From contig JAYVMU010000019.1 of assembly GCA_043758775.1 (NCBI GenBank), forward strand, positions 1 through 50,478: a stretch of 50,478 nt of DNA, given 5' to 3'. The notes under the pieces were generated by a model. That model worked only from the letters and a program-made list of their open reading frames with translations. It did no database searches and was not told the DNA's origin. The DNA comes from JACMMS01 sp043758775. Its GTDB lineage: Bacteria; Pseudomonadota; Gammaproteobacteria; Burkholderiales; Methylophilaceae. This document shows positions 33,201 to 42,211 of the stretch, piece by piece (the first letter of the stretch is position 1; every line of letters starts with the position of its first letter). The position numbers were made by a program, and so were the translations under genes.

Positions 33201-35249
33201 ACATTACATACGTTAAAAGGCAGCGCACGCATGGCTGGGCAAGTTGGCCTTGGTGACACCGTACATGATTTAGAAGATCAAGTGATTCGCGCACTTAAAC
33301 GTAAAGTGGGTACAGATGATTTTGATGGCATGTTTGCTGCATTAGATAAGATTGGTAACTTGTTTGATTCTGCCATTCTGATAAATGTGGGTGAAACGCC
33401 TAAACAGATTAACGCTGACGTTCCGCAACCCACACGCTCCGCGGATCGTGGTGCACAATATCTACGTCTGCGTGCTGATGTTCTGGACAGGTTGATTAAT
33501 GAAGCAGGTGAAATCAGTATTGCGCGTTCTCGAATGGATCGAGAAATGCAAGGCTTTAAAGGTTTCTCCCTTGATTTAACCGAGAGTGTATTTCGCTTAC
33601 GTAATTACCTGCGTGAACTGGAATTAGAAGCAGATACGCAATTACAATCGCGCTTGAGCATTCTGCAAGAAGCTAACGAAACCTTTGACCCGCTGGAGTT
33701 TGACCGATTTACACGCTTACAAGAGTTAACCCGCATGATGGCGGAAAGCGTGAATGACGTGGCGACCATCCAGCATGGTTTGCTCATGAATCTGGATCAA
33801 ACTGAATCTGCGTTACAACAACAAAGCCATATGAACCGCGAGCTGCAACAGGCCTTGATGAGTGTGCGTATGTTGCCATTCTCTTTGCTGACAGAGCGTT
33901 TGCATCGCATTGTGCGCCAAACTGCACGTGAACTTAATAAACGTGTTGAGATGGTCATCGACGGGGAAGGTGTAGAACTAGACCGCAGCGTGCTGGATAA
34001 AATTGGCGCACCTCTGGAACATTTACTGCGTAATGCAGTGGCGCATGGCATTGAAATGCCTGGTGAGCGTAAAAAGCTTGGCAAGGGTGAAGCTGGCACG
34101 ATTACCCTAAAAGTACGTCAAGAAAACGATGAAATTATTTTAATCGTGAGTGATGATGGTGGTGGCATACCATTAGCACGTGTGAAGGAAAAGGCCATCA
34201 AAAATGGCTTGTTAGCTGAAGGTCAGGAAGTTAACGACCAGGCGCTCATAAGTATTATTTTTGAGCCAGGGTTTTCTACCGCAAGTGAAGTATCACAAAT
34301 TGCAGGTCGTGGCGTAGGTTTGGATTCAGTGCGTAGCGATATTAGTGGTTTGGGTGGCCGTATAGATGTGGATAGTGTCTCTAATCAAACCACAGTATTT
34401 ACCATTTATATTCCCGTGACGCTGTCTGTGGCACAGGTGTTACTGGTGCGTGCAGGTGCTGGGATATTTGCTTTGCCAGTCACTATGATTGAGCAAGCAC
34501 AAAAAATTAAGCCACAAGAGTTACAAGCAGCTTACGAATCAGGCTCAATTATGTGGGCGAATAAACAATATTCACTGCATTATCTATCTAAGCTGATTGG
34601 CATGGCAGATGCTGTACCAGAGACGCATAACTACACCTCAATATTGCTACTCCGTAGTGGTAACTATCACACAGCTTTGCATGTAGATGAGATTCTAAGC
34701 AATCAAGAGGTGGTAATGAAGCCAATCGGTGCGCAGCTATCACGTGCACCAGGTATAGTGGGTGCTACTGTGACCGGGGACGGCCATATTGTGTTGATTA
34801 TGAATCCAGTCCAGTTGGCCAACCGTGAAGTGTTATCAGTTGGTGCGGTAAAAGTACAAGCCACTGCGGTTGAAGCGGTGGTGAGCAAACAAACTGTGAT
34901 GGTAGTGGATGATTCGCTCACCATGCGTAAAGTGCTGGGGCGTTTGCTGGAGCGTGAAGGCTTCGACGTTATTATCGCAAAAGACGGCATGGATGCCTTG
35001 CAATTGTTACAAGATATCACGCCAGATATTATTCTGACTGATATTGAAATGCCACGTATGGATGGCTTTGGTCTGGCGCGGAATATCCGTGATGATATCC
35101 GCACAAAACATACACCAGTCATTATGATTAGCTCACGTACTGCAGAGAAGCACCGTAACGTTGCGGCTGAACTGGGTGTTAACGCCTTTTTCGGTAAGCC
35201 TGTGCCAGATGATGAACTGGTTGCTAAAATCAATGAATTACTGGCATAA
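30267..35249 (+). CDS. chpA: Hybrid chemotaxis kinase ChpA/PilL
   Basis: 1660 residues; GTG start behind GGAG. Helical Hpt-like modules come first: a variant at H47 (THLYQVSGAL), then H651 in YHTLKGSGRTVGL and H981 in LHTLKGSARMAGQ, each with the intact H-x2-KG core. A module at H796 reads HTLASNALTAG and has lost the Lys and Gly. Then CheA dimerisation (LDRLINEAGEISIARSRM), ATPase with LEHLLRNAVAHGIEMPGER, DDGGGIP and GRGVGLDSV, a CheW-like domain, and a C-terminal REC (VMVVDDSLTMRKV, TDIEMPRMDGF, FFGKP). Shorter than Pseudomonas ChpA (about 2470). It phosphorylates PilG and PilH to control twitching. A terminator follows at 35293. Confidence 0.9.
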   Translation: MSEEFDIGPLTWVKDEIDQVLTTVLGNIESVAANPNDLSVLRLSQTHLYQVSGALDMVGLEGCKRFCAELEKITSKLDKQLIAPAPELLADIAHALNALKSYLQDLLNGMPDTPVRLFSALNPLVVAQGEILDESDLFFPDTSQLAPKDLQSKSLGDTDYVSFIIEQRVHYQKSLLAWLQKKQASDLDSMRLAIENVSQVQETSGQKTLWWVASAFAESLNDEKISAHAGARRLCRRIDQELRSLSEGQTKPYGQLLKDILYYVAVSDSTSASLDKVRAVFELDNLIPNKSTSSIRVLTKEQQQVISDLIADVDGLKFTWQAVAEDEASALPNFCEKMVATAESSKKLSNTVIADYFISISKAATAISMQHSSQAIHQQQLARIEIASALNLAELTLHNYQKFNNESKQKLEAACKRLQSLAAGDELTDLVMSDQLEGETLAAIVTQIKEALKVVEEALDLFFRNPNEQAPLTQVDKPLQQVVVAFDMLNMATPTAIAQAGFGLVKHFSDDDYVANQTQFELLAESLSMLGLYVDELPKVRPESETALLGALDRLNQERVARGIVMPTAAIVNTVEPADIKPDTLADAITEVAVPTPASKASATPLIDPELLDIFLTESEEVLAQNAQNLQTLRVNNTDINAMAELRRGYHTLKGSGRTVGLTDIGNVAGSVETMLNAVIDQKTYLRAEQLGFLEQTTAAFAAWAVELKDSGTASVDVAEWQEKVASVAKPKMSSQIEEVVVGGTRKMSRGLYNVFLQEAQQNLAILQEDVHSLSENSNAKNARLKPTDICKRAVHTLASNALTAGFKPMGELGRALENWLDTLKSGWNSESVVLYRKSVKSLTDMWERAAKLLHPRAAPALIKVLKNATGSYAMSEATELADGAASLAGVDISEVDFANAEVIEISDMASVDPASLQDDVIVNTANEVSRATPASADRELLNIFIEEARELIPQMGNELRAWRSNPAEQDLADALQRTLHTLKGSARMAGQVGLGDTVHDLEDQVIRALKRKVGTDDFDGMFAALDKIGNLFDSAILINVGETPKQINADVPQPTRSADRGAQYLRLRADVLDRLINEAGEISIARSRMDREMQGFKGFSLDLTESVFRLRNYLRELELEADTQLQSRLSILQEANETFDPLEFDRFTRLQELTRMMAESVNDVATIQHGLLMNLDQTESALQQQSHMNRELQQALMSVRMLPFSLLTERLHRIVRQTARELNKRVEMVIDGEGVELDRSVLDKIGAPLEHLLRNAVAHGIEMPGERKKLGKGEAGTITLKVRQENDEIILIVSDDGGGIPLARVKEKAIKNGLLAEGQEVNDQALISIIFEPGFSTASEVSQIAGRGVGLDSVRSDISGLGGRIDVDSVSNQTTVFTIYIPVTLSVAQVLLVRAGAGIFALPVTMIEQAQKIKPQELQAAYESGSIMWANKQYSLHYLSKLIGMADAVPETHNYTSILLLRSGNYHTALHVDEILSNQEVVMKPIGAQLSRAPGIVGATVTGDGHIVLIMNPVQLANREVLSVGAVKVQATAVEAVVSKQTVMVVDDSLTMRKVLGRLLEREGFDVIIAKDGMDALQLLQDITPDIILTDIEMPRMDGFGLARNIRDDIRTKHTPVIMISSRTAEKHRNVAAELGVNAFFGKPVPDDELVAKINELLA

Positions 35250-35292
35250 AGTGATCATTTAAGTCTTTAATAAAATAGTCATTAAGATAATG

Positions 35293-35327
35293 AAACCTTA
35301 GCCAGCAGATGCTGGATAAGGTTTTTT
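35293..35327 (+). terminator. Rho-independent terminator of the Pil-Chp operon
   Basis: AAACCTTA (35293-35300) with TAAGGTTT (35317-35324), inner stem CCAGC/GCTGG around AGAT, followed by a T-run to 35328. Strong hairpin. Confidence 0.9.
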
Positions 35328-35457
35328 TATGAGAAAATCTAGTAAAAACCGCTGCAAGCTATAGCAGGGTTGCTATGCCATTCGTCAACTCAATTATTCG
35401 GTTTTTCTGTAGATTTTTTCACTGAACTCTTCCAGCAACTAAGGTAAAATCTACTTT

Positions 35458-38400
35458 ATGTCGTCTTTACCTGTATTCATTCATCTGCGTTGCCACAGCG
35501 AGTATTCCGTTGTAGATGGTACTGTACGTATTGATGACTATGTTGCCGCAGCGGCAGCAGACAAAATGCCGAGCATTGCACTGACAGATCTAAGTAATTT
35601 ATTTGGTGCCATTAAGTTTTACAAAGCGGCACGTGGTAAAGGGTTAAAACCGGTCATTGGCTGCGATATTTGGTTGGAAAATGAAAGCAATCGTGATCAG
35701 CCTTATCGCTTGTTGTTGCTATGCCAATCTCAGGCGGGTTACTTGCGTTTATGCCAACTGCTTACCCGTGCCTATTTAGAAAACCAATATCGTGGACGTG
35801 CTGAAATTAAACGACAATGGTTTAGCGAAGCGGCAACTGATGGGTTGATTGTTTTATCCGCTGCTTTAACCGGTGATATTGGCGTAGCATTAGCACAAGA
35901 TAATCTGGCGATGGCTAAAAAATTAGCGCAACGCTGGGCGGTTTTGTTCCCTAATCGTTTTTATATTGAAGTGCAACGTAGTGTGTCTGAACAACAAGGC
36001 GCGCAACTCAAGTCTCAACAAGAGCAATATATCCAGCGTGCGCTCAATTTGGCCGCGGAGTTAGCATTGCCAGTGGTTGCAACACAGCCCATTCAATTTA
36101 CAACGCCAGATGATTTTAAAGCACATGAAGCACGTACCTGTATTGCTGAAGGCTATGTCTTAGCCGATAGCCGTCGTCCGAAAAACTTTAGTGAAGAGCA
36201 ATATTGTAAATCACAAGCGCAAATGCAAGCGTTGTTTGCCGATATTCCTGAAGCGTTAGCCAACAGTGTAGAAATCGCTAAGCGCTGTAATCTAGAGTTG
36301 AAACTGGGTAAGAATTATCTGCCTGACTTCCCTACACCTGACGGTTCAAGTTTGGATGAGTATTTAATTAATCAGTCGCGTGCCGGCCTGATGCAACGCA
36401 TGGCATTGTTGTATCCCGATGCGGTCAAGCGCGATGCCAAATTGCCGGAATACGAAGCACGATTGACCTTTGAAAACAAAATTATCAATCAAATGGGCTT
36501 TGCTGGTTACTTCTTGATTGTAGCAGATTTTATTAATTGGGCTAAGAACAATGGCGTGCCTGTCGGGCCTGGGCGAGGCTCTGGGGCTGGTTCTTTAGTC
36601 GCCTACAGTTTAGGCATTACTGATTTAGACCCATTGCAATACAATTTGCTGTTTGAGCGATTTCTGAATCCAGAGCGTGTTTCTATGCCTGACTTTGACA
36701 TCGATTTTTGTCAGGAAGGGCGAGATCGGGTGATTGATTACGTCAAAAATAAATATGGTTTAGGCTCAGTTTCACAAATTGCCACTTTCGGTACCATGGC
36801 GGCGAAAGCCGTGATTCGTGATGTTGGGCGTGTGCTCGATTTACCGTTTAACTTCGTTGATGGCATCGCTAAATTAATCCCATTGGAGTTGGGCATTACG
36901 CTATCCGCTGCGTTAGAAAAAGAGCCGCAACTGCAAGAGCGACGTGAAACTGAAGAAGAAGTTAATCAGCTGCTAGAACTGGCTTTACGCCTTGAGGGCT
37001 TGGTACGCAACGTCGGTATGCACGCAGGCGGTGTGCTGATTGCGCCAGGTAAGATATCGGATTTTTCACCGATTTATTGTCAGGCCAATGGTGATAGTTT
37101 AGTCAGCCAGTACGATAAGGATGATGTTGAAGCTGTCGGCTTGGTGAAGTTTGACTTTTTGGGCTTGCGTACTTTAACCATCCTCGATATGGCAATGGAA
37201 AATACCAATAAGCAACGCTCTGCTGAAGGTCTTGCACCGCTTGATTTTGCTACTTTGCCATTGGACGATAAAGCCACATATAACTTATTAAAATCATCTA
37301 ACACGACGGCGGTATTTCAGCTTGAATCACGTGGTATGAAGGATATGCTGAAGCAGGCTAGGCCTGATTGTTTCGAAGATATTATTGCGCTGGTCGCGCT
37401 TTATCGCCCCGGTCCTATGGATTTGATTCCCGATTTCTGTCGTCGTAAACATGGGCAACAGCGTGTGGAGTATCCACACCCAGCAACTGAATCGATTTTA
37501 AAAGAAACTTATGGCATTGCCGTTTATCAGGAACAGGTGATGCAAATCGCGCAAGTCGTGGGTGGCTACAGCTTAGGTGGCGCGGATTTGCTACGTCGCG
37601 CCATGGGCAAAAAGAAGGCCGAGGAAATGGATGCGCAGCGTGCTACCTTTACCGAAGGTGCACAAAGAAATGGCCTAAATGAACGTCAGGCGAAAGAGCT
37701 TTTTGACCTGCTGGAAAAGTTTGCTGGCTATGGTTTTAATAAGTCACATGCGGCGGCTTATGCATTAGTGGCTTATCAAACCGCTTATCTTAAAACACAT
37801 TACCCAGCGGCATTTCTGGCAGCTACCTTATCTGCTGATATGAATAACACGGACAGCGTGCATATCTTTTTTGACGATTGTGCGCCAAATAAAATTGAAG
37901 TATTGCCGCCAGATATTAATCAAAGTACATTCCGTTTTACACCACTTAATCAGCAGCAGATTTTATATGGCTTGGGCGCGGTAAAAGGCACGGGCTCAGC
38001 CGCGATTGATTTAATTCAAGCATCGCGTGATGAGCATGGCCCTTTTAAGGATTTATTTGATTTTTGCAGTCGCTTAGATTTACGCAAGGTAAATCGCCGC
38101 GTGATTGAATCGCTGATTCGAGCTGGAGCTTTTGATAAGATAGAGCCTAATCGTGCGTCTATGTTAGCAGGTGTTAGTTTGGCGATTGGTGCGGCTGAAC
38201 AAACTAACCAGCACGCCGGACAAAATAGTTTATTTTGCGAAGTGACAGAAACCGCCCATGCATTGCCTAAAATGCAGCCGTGGTCAGATCAAGAACAGTT
38301 ACAGCAAGAAAAAATCGCACTAGGGTTTTATCTTAGTGGACACCCTTATTTAAGTAGCCTTCCTGACATTGCGCAATTTGTACGTGGTAGCCTGGCCGAT

Positions 38401-38958
38401 TTGATCCCACAAGAACAGCCGCGCTTGCTCGCTGGTGTCGTTATGGGCATCCGTATCCGTATGACAGCGCGCGGCAAAATGGCGATAGTGACCTTGGATG
38501 ATGCGATTGCCCGAGTTGATATTGTCGTGGGTAGCGAGTTATTAAACCAGAATGCGCATTTACTTAAAGAAGACCAAGTGTTGGTTGTAGAAGGTCGCGT
38601 GAGTCACGATGAGTTTTCTGGTGGTATACGTGTTAATGCGCGTAAACTGTTTGATGTTGCAGCAGCGCGTAGCGTGCACGCCAGCATGTTGAAGATATAC
38701 TGCAATGGGCAATCTAATGCAGTCAAGCTACGCGAGTTGCTAACCCCATATCGTAGAGCTATGAATGAGGCTGAATCTAGTGACCCAAAGTCAAATGCTG
38801 TTAAAAAAGCCTGTGCGGTAAAGATTGAATATCACAATAAAACTAGCCGTGTAGAAGTCATGCTAGGCGAGCAATGGCGTGTTGAGTTACATGATGATTT
38901 ACTTAAAGGCTTAAGGGGTTGGTTAAGCTCTGAGAACGTAAAAATACTTTATAATTAG
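35458..38958 (+). CDS. dnaE: DNA polymerase III alpha subunit
   Basis: 1166 residues, E. coli DnaE is 1160. PHP domain at the N-terminus (FIHLRCHSEYSVVDG), then polymerase palm with catalytic aspartates in PDFDIDF (D412, D414, D416), GPGRGSGAGSLVAYSLGI, LVRNVGMHAGGVLIAPG, FDFLGLRTLTILDMA, GFNKSHAAAYALVAYQTAYLK, helix-hairpin-helix and OB (about 975-1050). Replicative polymerase of the core with epsilon and theta. Start supported by AAGGTAA 12 bases upstream. Upstream terminator shows it has its own promoter. accA follows after 36 bases, as in many beta- and gammaproteobacteria. Confidence 0.98.
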   Translation: MSSLPVFIHLRCHSEYSVVDGTVRIDDYVAAAAADKMPSIALTDLSNLFGAIKFYKAARGKGLKPVIGCDIWLENESNRDQPYRLLLLCQSQAGYLRLCQLLTRAYLENQYRGRAEIKRQWFSEAATDGLIVLSAALTGDIGVALAQDNLAMAKKLAQRWAVLFPNRFYIEVQRSVSEQQGAQLKSQQEQYIQRALNLAAELALPVVATQPIQFTTPDDFKAHEARTCIAEGYVLADSRRPKNFSEEQYCKSQAQMQALFADIPEALANSVEIAKRCNLELKLGKNYLPDFPTPDGSSLDEYLINQSRAGLMQRMALLYPDAVKRDAKLPEYEARLTFENKIINQMGFAGYFLIVADFINWAKNNGVPVGPGRGSGAGSLVAYSLGITDLDPLQYNLLFERFLNPERVSMPDFDIDFCQEGRDRVIDYVKNKYGLGSVSQIATFGTMAAKAVIRDVGRVLDLPFNFVDGIAKLIPLELGITLSAALEKEPQLQERRETEEEVNQLLELALRLEGLVRNVGMHAGGVLIAPGKISDFSPIYCQANGDSLVSQYDKDDVEAVGLVKFDFLGLRTLTILDMAMENTNKQRSAEGLAPLDFATLPLDDKATYNLLKSSNTTAVFQLESRGMKDMLKQARPDCFEDIIALVALYRPGPMDLIPDFCRRKHGQQRVEYPHPATESILKETYGIAVYQEQVMQIAQVVGGYSLGGADLLRRAMGKKKAEEMDAQRATFTEGAQRNGLNERQAKELFDLLEKFAGYGFNKSHAAAYALVAYQTAYLKTHYPAAFLAATLSADMNNTDSVHIFFDDCAPNKIEVLPPDINQSTFRFTPLNQQQILYGLGAVKGTGSAAIDLIQASRDEHGPFKDLFDFCSRLDLRKVNRRVIESLIRAGAFDKIEPNRASMLAGVSLAIGAAEQTNQHAGQNSLFCEVTETAHALPKMQPWSDQEQLQQEKIALGFYLSGHPYLSSLPDIAQFVRGSLADLIPQEQPRLLAGVVMGIRIRMTARGKMAIVTLDDAIARVDIVVGSELLNQNAHLLKEDQVLVVEGRVSHDEFSGGIRVNARKLFDVAAARSVHASMLKIYCNGQSNAVKLRELLTPYRRAMNEAESSDPKSNAVKKACAVKIEYHNKTSRVEVMLGEQWRVELHDDLLKGLRGWLSSENVKILYN

Positions 38959-38994
38959 GGTTAGATATATTGCAAGTTTTTATAGGATTTCTGC

Positions 38995-39966
38995 ATGAAA
39001 ATAAGTTACTTAGATTTTGAACAGCCGATTGCTGAATTGGAAGCCAAAATTGATGCTTTGCAATCAACCCATGATGACCATGATTCAATTGATATCACCA
39101 AAGAGTTAACGCAACTGCAGGAAATAAATGACAAGATACTGCATGAGGTTTATGAAAAACTGACGGCTTGGCAAATTTCACAAGTGGCTCGTCATCCGCA
39201 ACGGCCGTACACTTTAGATTATATTAAACATTTATTTACCGATTTTGAAGAGTTGCATGGTGATCGTGCTTATGCTGATGATCCTGCAATCGTAGGTGGT
39301 ATGGCGCGCTTTGAAGGTAAGTCAGTGATGGTGATTGGTCACCAAAAAGGTCGTGACGTGAAAGAACGTCAGTATCGTAATTTTGGCATGCCACGTCCTG
39401 AAGGTTATCGTAAGGCTTTACGTTTATATCGTCTGGCTGAAAAGTTTGGCTTGCCGATTATTACGCTGATTGATACGCCAGGTGCCTATCCAGGTATTGG
39501 TGCGGAAGAGCGCGGCCAGTCTGAAGCTATTGCGAGAAACTTGTATGTGATGAGCGAGCTGAAAACGCCGATTATTGGTATTATTATCGGCGAAGGTGGT
39601 TCCGGTGGCGCTCTGGCGCTTGGTGTCGTGGATCAGTTACTCATGTTGCAATATTCAACTTATTCAGTGATTTCACCCGAAGGTTGTGCTTCCATTTTGT
39701 GGAAGAGTGCTGCAAAAGCACCAGAAGCAGCAGAAACACTGGCAATTACTGCGGATAAGCTAAAAGTTTTAGGTTTAATCGATATGATTGTGGCCGAACC
39801 GCTGGGTGGCGCACATCGTGCACCAGAAGCTTTAATGCAGACTTTACGTCGCACACTGAAAGACCAGCTTACCAAATTGCAGGCAAAACCAATGGATAAG
39901 CTTTTAGCCACTCGCTATGAGCGTTTAATGGGTTATGGCAAATTCAAAGAATCTGCAGCTAAATAG
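38995..39966 (+). CDS. accA: Acetyl-CoA carboxylase carboxyltransferase subunit alpha
   Basis: 323 residues, E. coli 319. N-terminal FEQPIAELEAKIDAL, then VGGMARFEGKSVMVIGHQKGRD, PRPEGYRKALRLYRLAEKFGLPIITLIDTPGAYPG, EERGQSEAIARNL and IGEGGSGGALALGV (oxyanion-hole glycines). It forms the carboxyltransferase with AccD, transferring CO2 from biotin-carrier to acetyl-CoA, the first step of fatty acid synthesis. AGGA lies upstream of the ATG. The end overlaps the start region of tilS. Confidence 0.98.
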   Translation: MKISYLDFEQPIAELEAKIDALQSTHDDHDSIDITKELTQLQEINDKILHEVYEKLTAWQISQVARHPQRPYTLDYIKHLFTDFEELHGDRAYADDPAIVGGMARFEGKSVMVIGHQKGRDVKERQYRNFGMPRPEGYRKALRLYRLAEKFGLPIITLIDTPGAYPGIGAEERGQSEAIARNLYVMSELKTPIIGIIIGEGGSGGALALGVVDQLLMLQYSTYSVISPEGCASILWKSAAKAPEAAETLAITADKLKVLGLIDMIVAEPLGGAHRAPEALMQTLRRTLKDQLTKLQAKPMDKLLATRYERLMGYGKFKESAAK

Positions 39967-41392
39967 TTTGGATCTAAATAAATCAGTTGACGATTACTCC
40001 GTCAACTCATCGCCTCACAAGCCGCAGCGCAAAACATCTAAGCTCACCAAATTACGACTTGGCCTAAAGGGGCAAGTCGCTAACTTCTTAACAGTCACTT
40101 TTTCGCAAAAAGTTACACCAAAGAATTTGCTGCTAGCCTTTAGTGGCGGTTTAGATTCTACGGTGTTGTTGCATATATTAGCTAGCTTGCGTGGCGAGTT
40201 ACAGTTTTCTTTAATTGCGATGCACGTGCATCATGGCTTGAGTGCTAATGCGGATGCTTGGGCAGATTTTTGTCGTCAAGTTTGCTGCCAATTTAATGTG
40301 CCGCTGCAAGTTGTTCATATCACCATTCCGACTGATAACGCGTTGGGTGTAGAAGCTGCCGCGCGGCAATTGCGCTACGATGCCTTATTAAATAACAATA
40401 CCGCAGATTATGTTTGTCTGGCTCATCATCGAAATGATCAAGCCGAAACTTTATTACTGCAACTTTTCCGTGGTGCTGGTGTAAAGGGCTTGTCAGCTAT
40501 GGCGGCAGTTGATTACCAACGACGCTTGATGCGCCCCTTACTGGATATTTCACGCACTGAATTAGAAACTTATGCATTGAAGCATAGTTTGACGTGGATA
40601 GAAGATGAGAGCAACCAAGACACTGCGTTTGACCGTAATTTTTTACGCCATGATATTCTGCCTAAGCTGCGTGAACGTTATCCAGCCATTACACAGACAC
40701 TGAGCCGTTCTACTTCGCATATAGCAGAAACTTCATCTTTGCTAGATGAACTTGCGGCAATAGATGCACAAGTTTATGTCGAAGGTAAAAAATTAAATAT
40801 TGCAGCATTACAAGTTTTATCTGCCAGTCGTGCGCGTAATTTGTTACGTTGGTGGCTAGCGAGCCTGCACCAAGCCATGCCCAGTACTGAACAGTTGGAG
40901 CAAATGCTGAGTCAATTAGGCTACGCCAAAACCGATGCACAGATTGAAATTGCATTAACGAGTGACGCTAATCACTCTGTCACTTTGCGGCGTTATCAGG
41001 GCTACGCTTGTTTAGTGACAGAACTTAAACAAAAGCCTAAAGACATTAATATATTGTGGCAAGGTGAAGCCGGACTGACTTTACCCGATGCTAGTCGGTT
41101 AATATTCAGCGAGAGCTTAGGTGCTGGCTTGGCACTTAAGCGTTTGGATGTCAGTAAATTAAGAGTGTCTTATCGTCAAGGCGGTGAGAGCTTTAAACCC
41201 GATGTGAATCGGCCAACGCGTACCTTGAAACATCTGTTGCAAGAAACCAATATGCCACCTTGGCAGCGCGACTGGTTGCCGCTTATCTATGCGGATGAAA
41301 AGCTGGCACTGGTGCCAGGTTTAGGTATTGACGCAGCTATGCAAGCGCGAGATGATGAAATGGGCTGGGTTGTTGAGTGGTTGAGAGATTAG
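39935..41392 (+). CDS. tilS: tRNA(Ile)-lysidine synthase
   Basis: 485 residues if it starts at ATG 39935, which overlaps accA by 32 bases. A TTG at 39968 just after accA ends would also fit. The PP-loop is LAFSGGLDSTVLLHIL (Ser70-Gly-Gly-Leu-Asp-Ser75). The rest follows the family: MHVHHGLSANADAW, CLAHHRNDQAETLLLQLFRGAGVKGLSAM, RPLLDISRTELE, and FDRNFLRHDILPKL. A C-terminal TilS substrate-binding domain (LRVSYRQGGESFKPD, LKHLLQE) follows. It converts C34 of tRNA-Ile(CAU) to lysidine with ATP, making it read AUA; essential. Residues 1-55 are longer than usual and low in conservation. Confidence 0.95.
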   Translation: MANSKNLQLNSLDLNKSVDDYSVNSSPHKPQRKTSKLTKLRLGLKGQVANFLTVTFSQKVTPKNLLLAFSGGLDSTVLLHILASLRGELQFSLIAMHVHHGLSANADAWADFCRQVCCQFNVPLQVVHITIPTDNALGVEAAARQLRYDALLNNNTADYVCLAHHRNDQAETLLLQLFRGAGVKGLSAMAAVDYQRRLMRPLLDISRTELETYALKHSLTWIEDESNQDTAFDRNFLRHDILPKLRERYPAITQTLSRSTSHIAETSSLLDELAAIDAQVYVEGKKLNIAALQVLSASRARNLLRWWLASLHQAMPSTEQLEQMLSQLGYAKTDAQIEIALTSDANHSVTLRRYQGYACLVTELKQKPKDINILWQGEAGLTLPDASRLIFSESLGAGLALKRLDVSKLRVSYRQGGESFKPDVNRPTRTLKHLLQETNMPPWQRDWLPLIYADEKLALVPGLGIDAAMQARDDEMGWVVEWLRD

Positions 41393-41397
41393 CCTTA

Positions 41398-41415
41398 AAC
41401 TTCGATGAAGAAGTT
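41398..41415. terminator. Weak hairpin between tilS and tesA
   Basis: AACTTC (41398-41403) pairs with GAAGTT (41410-41415) around GATGAA and touches the tesA stop. A T-rich stretch follows on the plus strand. Weak. Confidence 0.3.
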
Positions 41416-42139
41416 ATTTAATTTCACTTTTTAAAACACCCCAAACATTATCTAGCACTGTAGGTTCTGCTTTTGCTACGGGATGCAGACCATCATCCTG
41501 ATTCAACTCACGCTTACCTGCAACGCCATCAAGTAGAAATGGCACTAATGGTAATTTATATTGCTTAGCCAGTATTTCATAACTTTCTTTAAAATCACGT
41601 GTATATTTAAATCCATAATTTGGTGGAATTCTCATACCAATTAGTACGACTTTGGCTTTATATTGTTGTGATGTAGTAATCATGGTATTTAAGTTTTTAC
41701 GCATTTCTGCGATAGGCAGGCCACGTAAACCATCATTAGCACCAAGCTCAATCAGTATGAATTTGGGTTGATGTTCTTTTAACGCTTTTTCTATGCGGCT
41801 AAGCCCACCGCTGGTGGTTTCACCGCTAATACTAGCGTTGACAACGGCATAGTTTAATTTATTCTGCTTAATGCGTTGTTGTAATAATGATACCCAGCCT
41901 TGCTCTTGAGTAATACCATAAGCGGCAGATAAGCTGTCACCATAAACTAGGATCACTGATTGTGCTGCACTGGCAGGCAAGACCATGAAGCTAATAAAAA
42001 GCGCACTGGCGCAAATGACCAATTGCTTGCAGACATCTTTTAAATGGCGACTGCGCCCCCACGTATTATTCAATGGAATGAATTTATTGAGCCTGATACT
42101 AGTCAGATTCAATGGAAAAAGTAATTTTATTAATAACAT
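41414..42139 (-). CDS. tesA: GDSL-type esterase/thioesterase TesA
   Basis: 241 residues. SGNH-hydrolase blocks: block I GDSLS with nucleophile Ser69, block II Gly in NASISGETTSGG, block III GANDG (Asn135), block V DGLHP with Asp216 and His219. This is the TAP/TesA-like arylesterase layout. The ATG at 42139 has a strong AAGGTGAG. A hydrophobic stretch (LVICASALFISFMVLPASA, about 40-58) serves as signal core but is preceded by about 38 polar/basic residues, unusually long. The protein should be periplasmic. Divergent from ybbA with 72 bases between, the same neighbourhood as in E. coli. Confidence 0.82.
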   Translation of the reverse strand: MLLIKLLFPLNLTSIRLNKFIPLNNTWGRSRHLKDVCKQLVICASALFISFMVLPASAAQSVILVYGDSLSAAYGITQEQGWVSLLQQRIKQNKLNYAVVNASISGETTSGGLSRIEKALKEHQPKFILIELGANDGLRGLPIAEMRKNLNTMITTSQQYKAKVVLIGMRIPPNYGFKYTRDFKESYEILAKQYKLPLVPFLLDGVAGKRELNQDDGLHPVAKAEPTVLDNVWGVLKSEIK

Positions 42140-42211
42140 GACTCACCTTTGTATATAGATTCTTAAACATATCAAGGCGTTGCCTGATCAATCTCTGGAT
42201 AAAATAATAAC

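Noticed and set aside
32546..33259. 237-codon antisense frame inside chpA
   Set aside because: Ser/Ala-rich shadow of the kinase gene with no own start signal.
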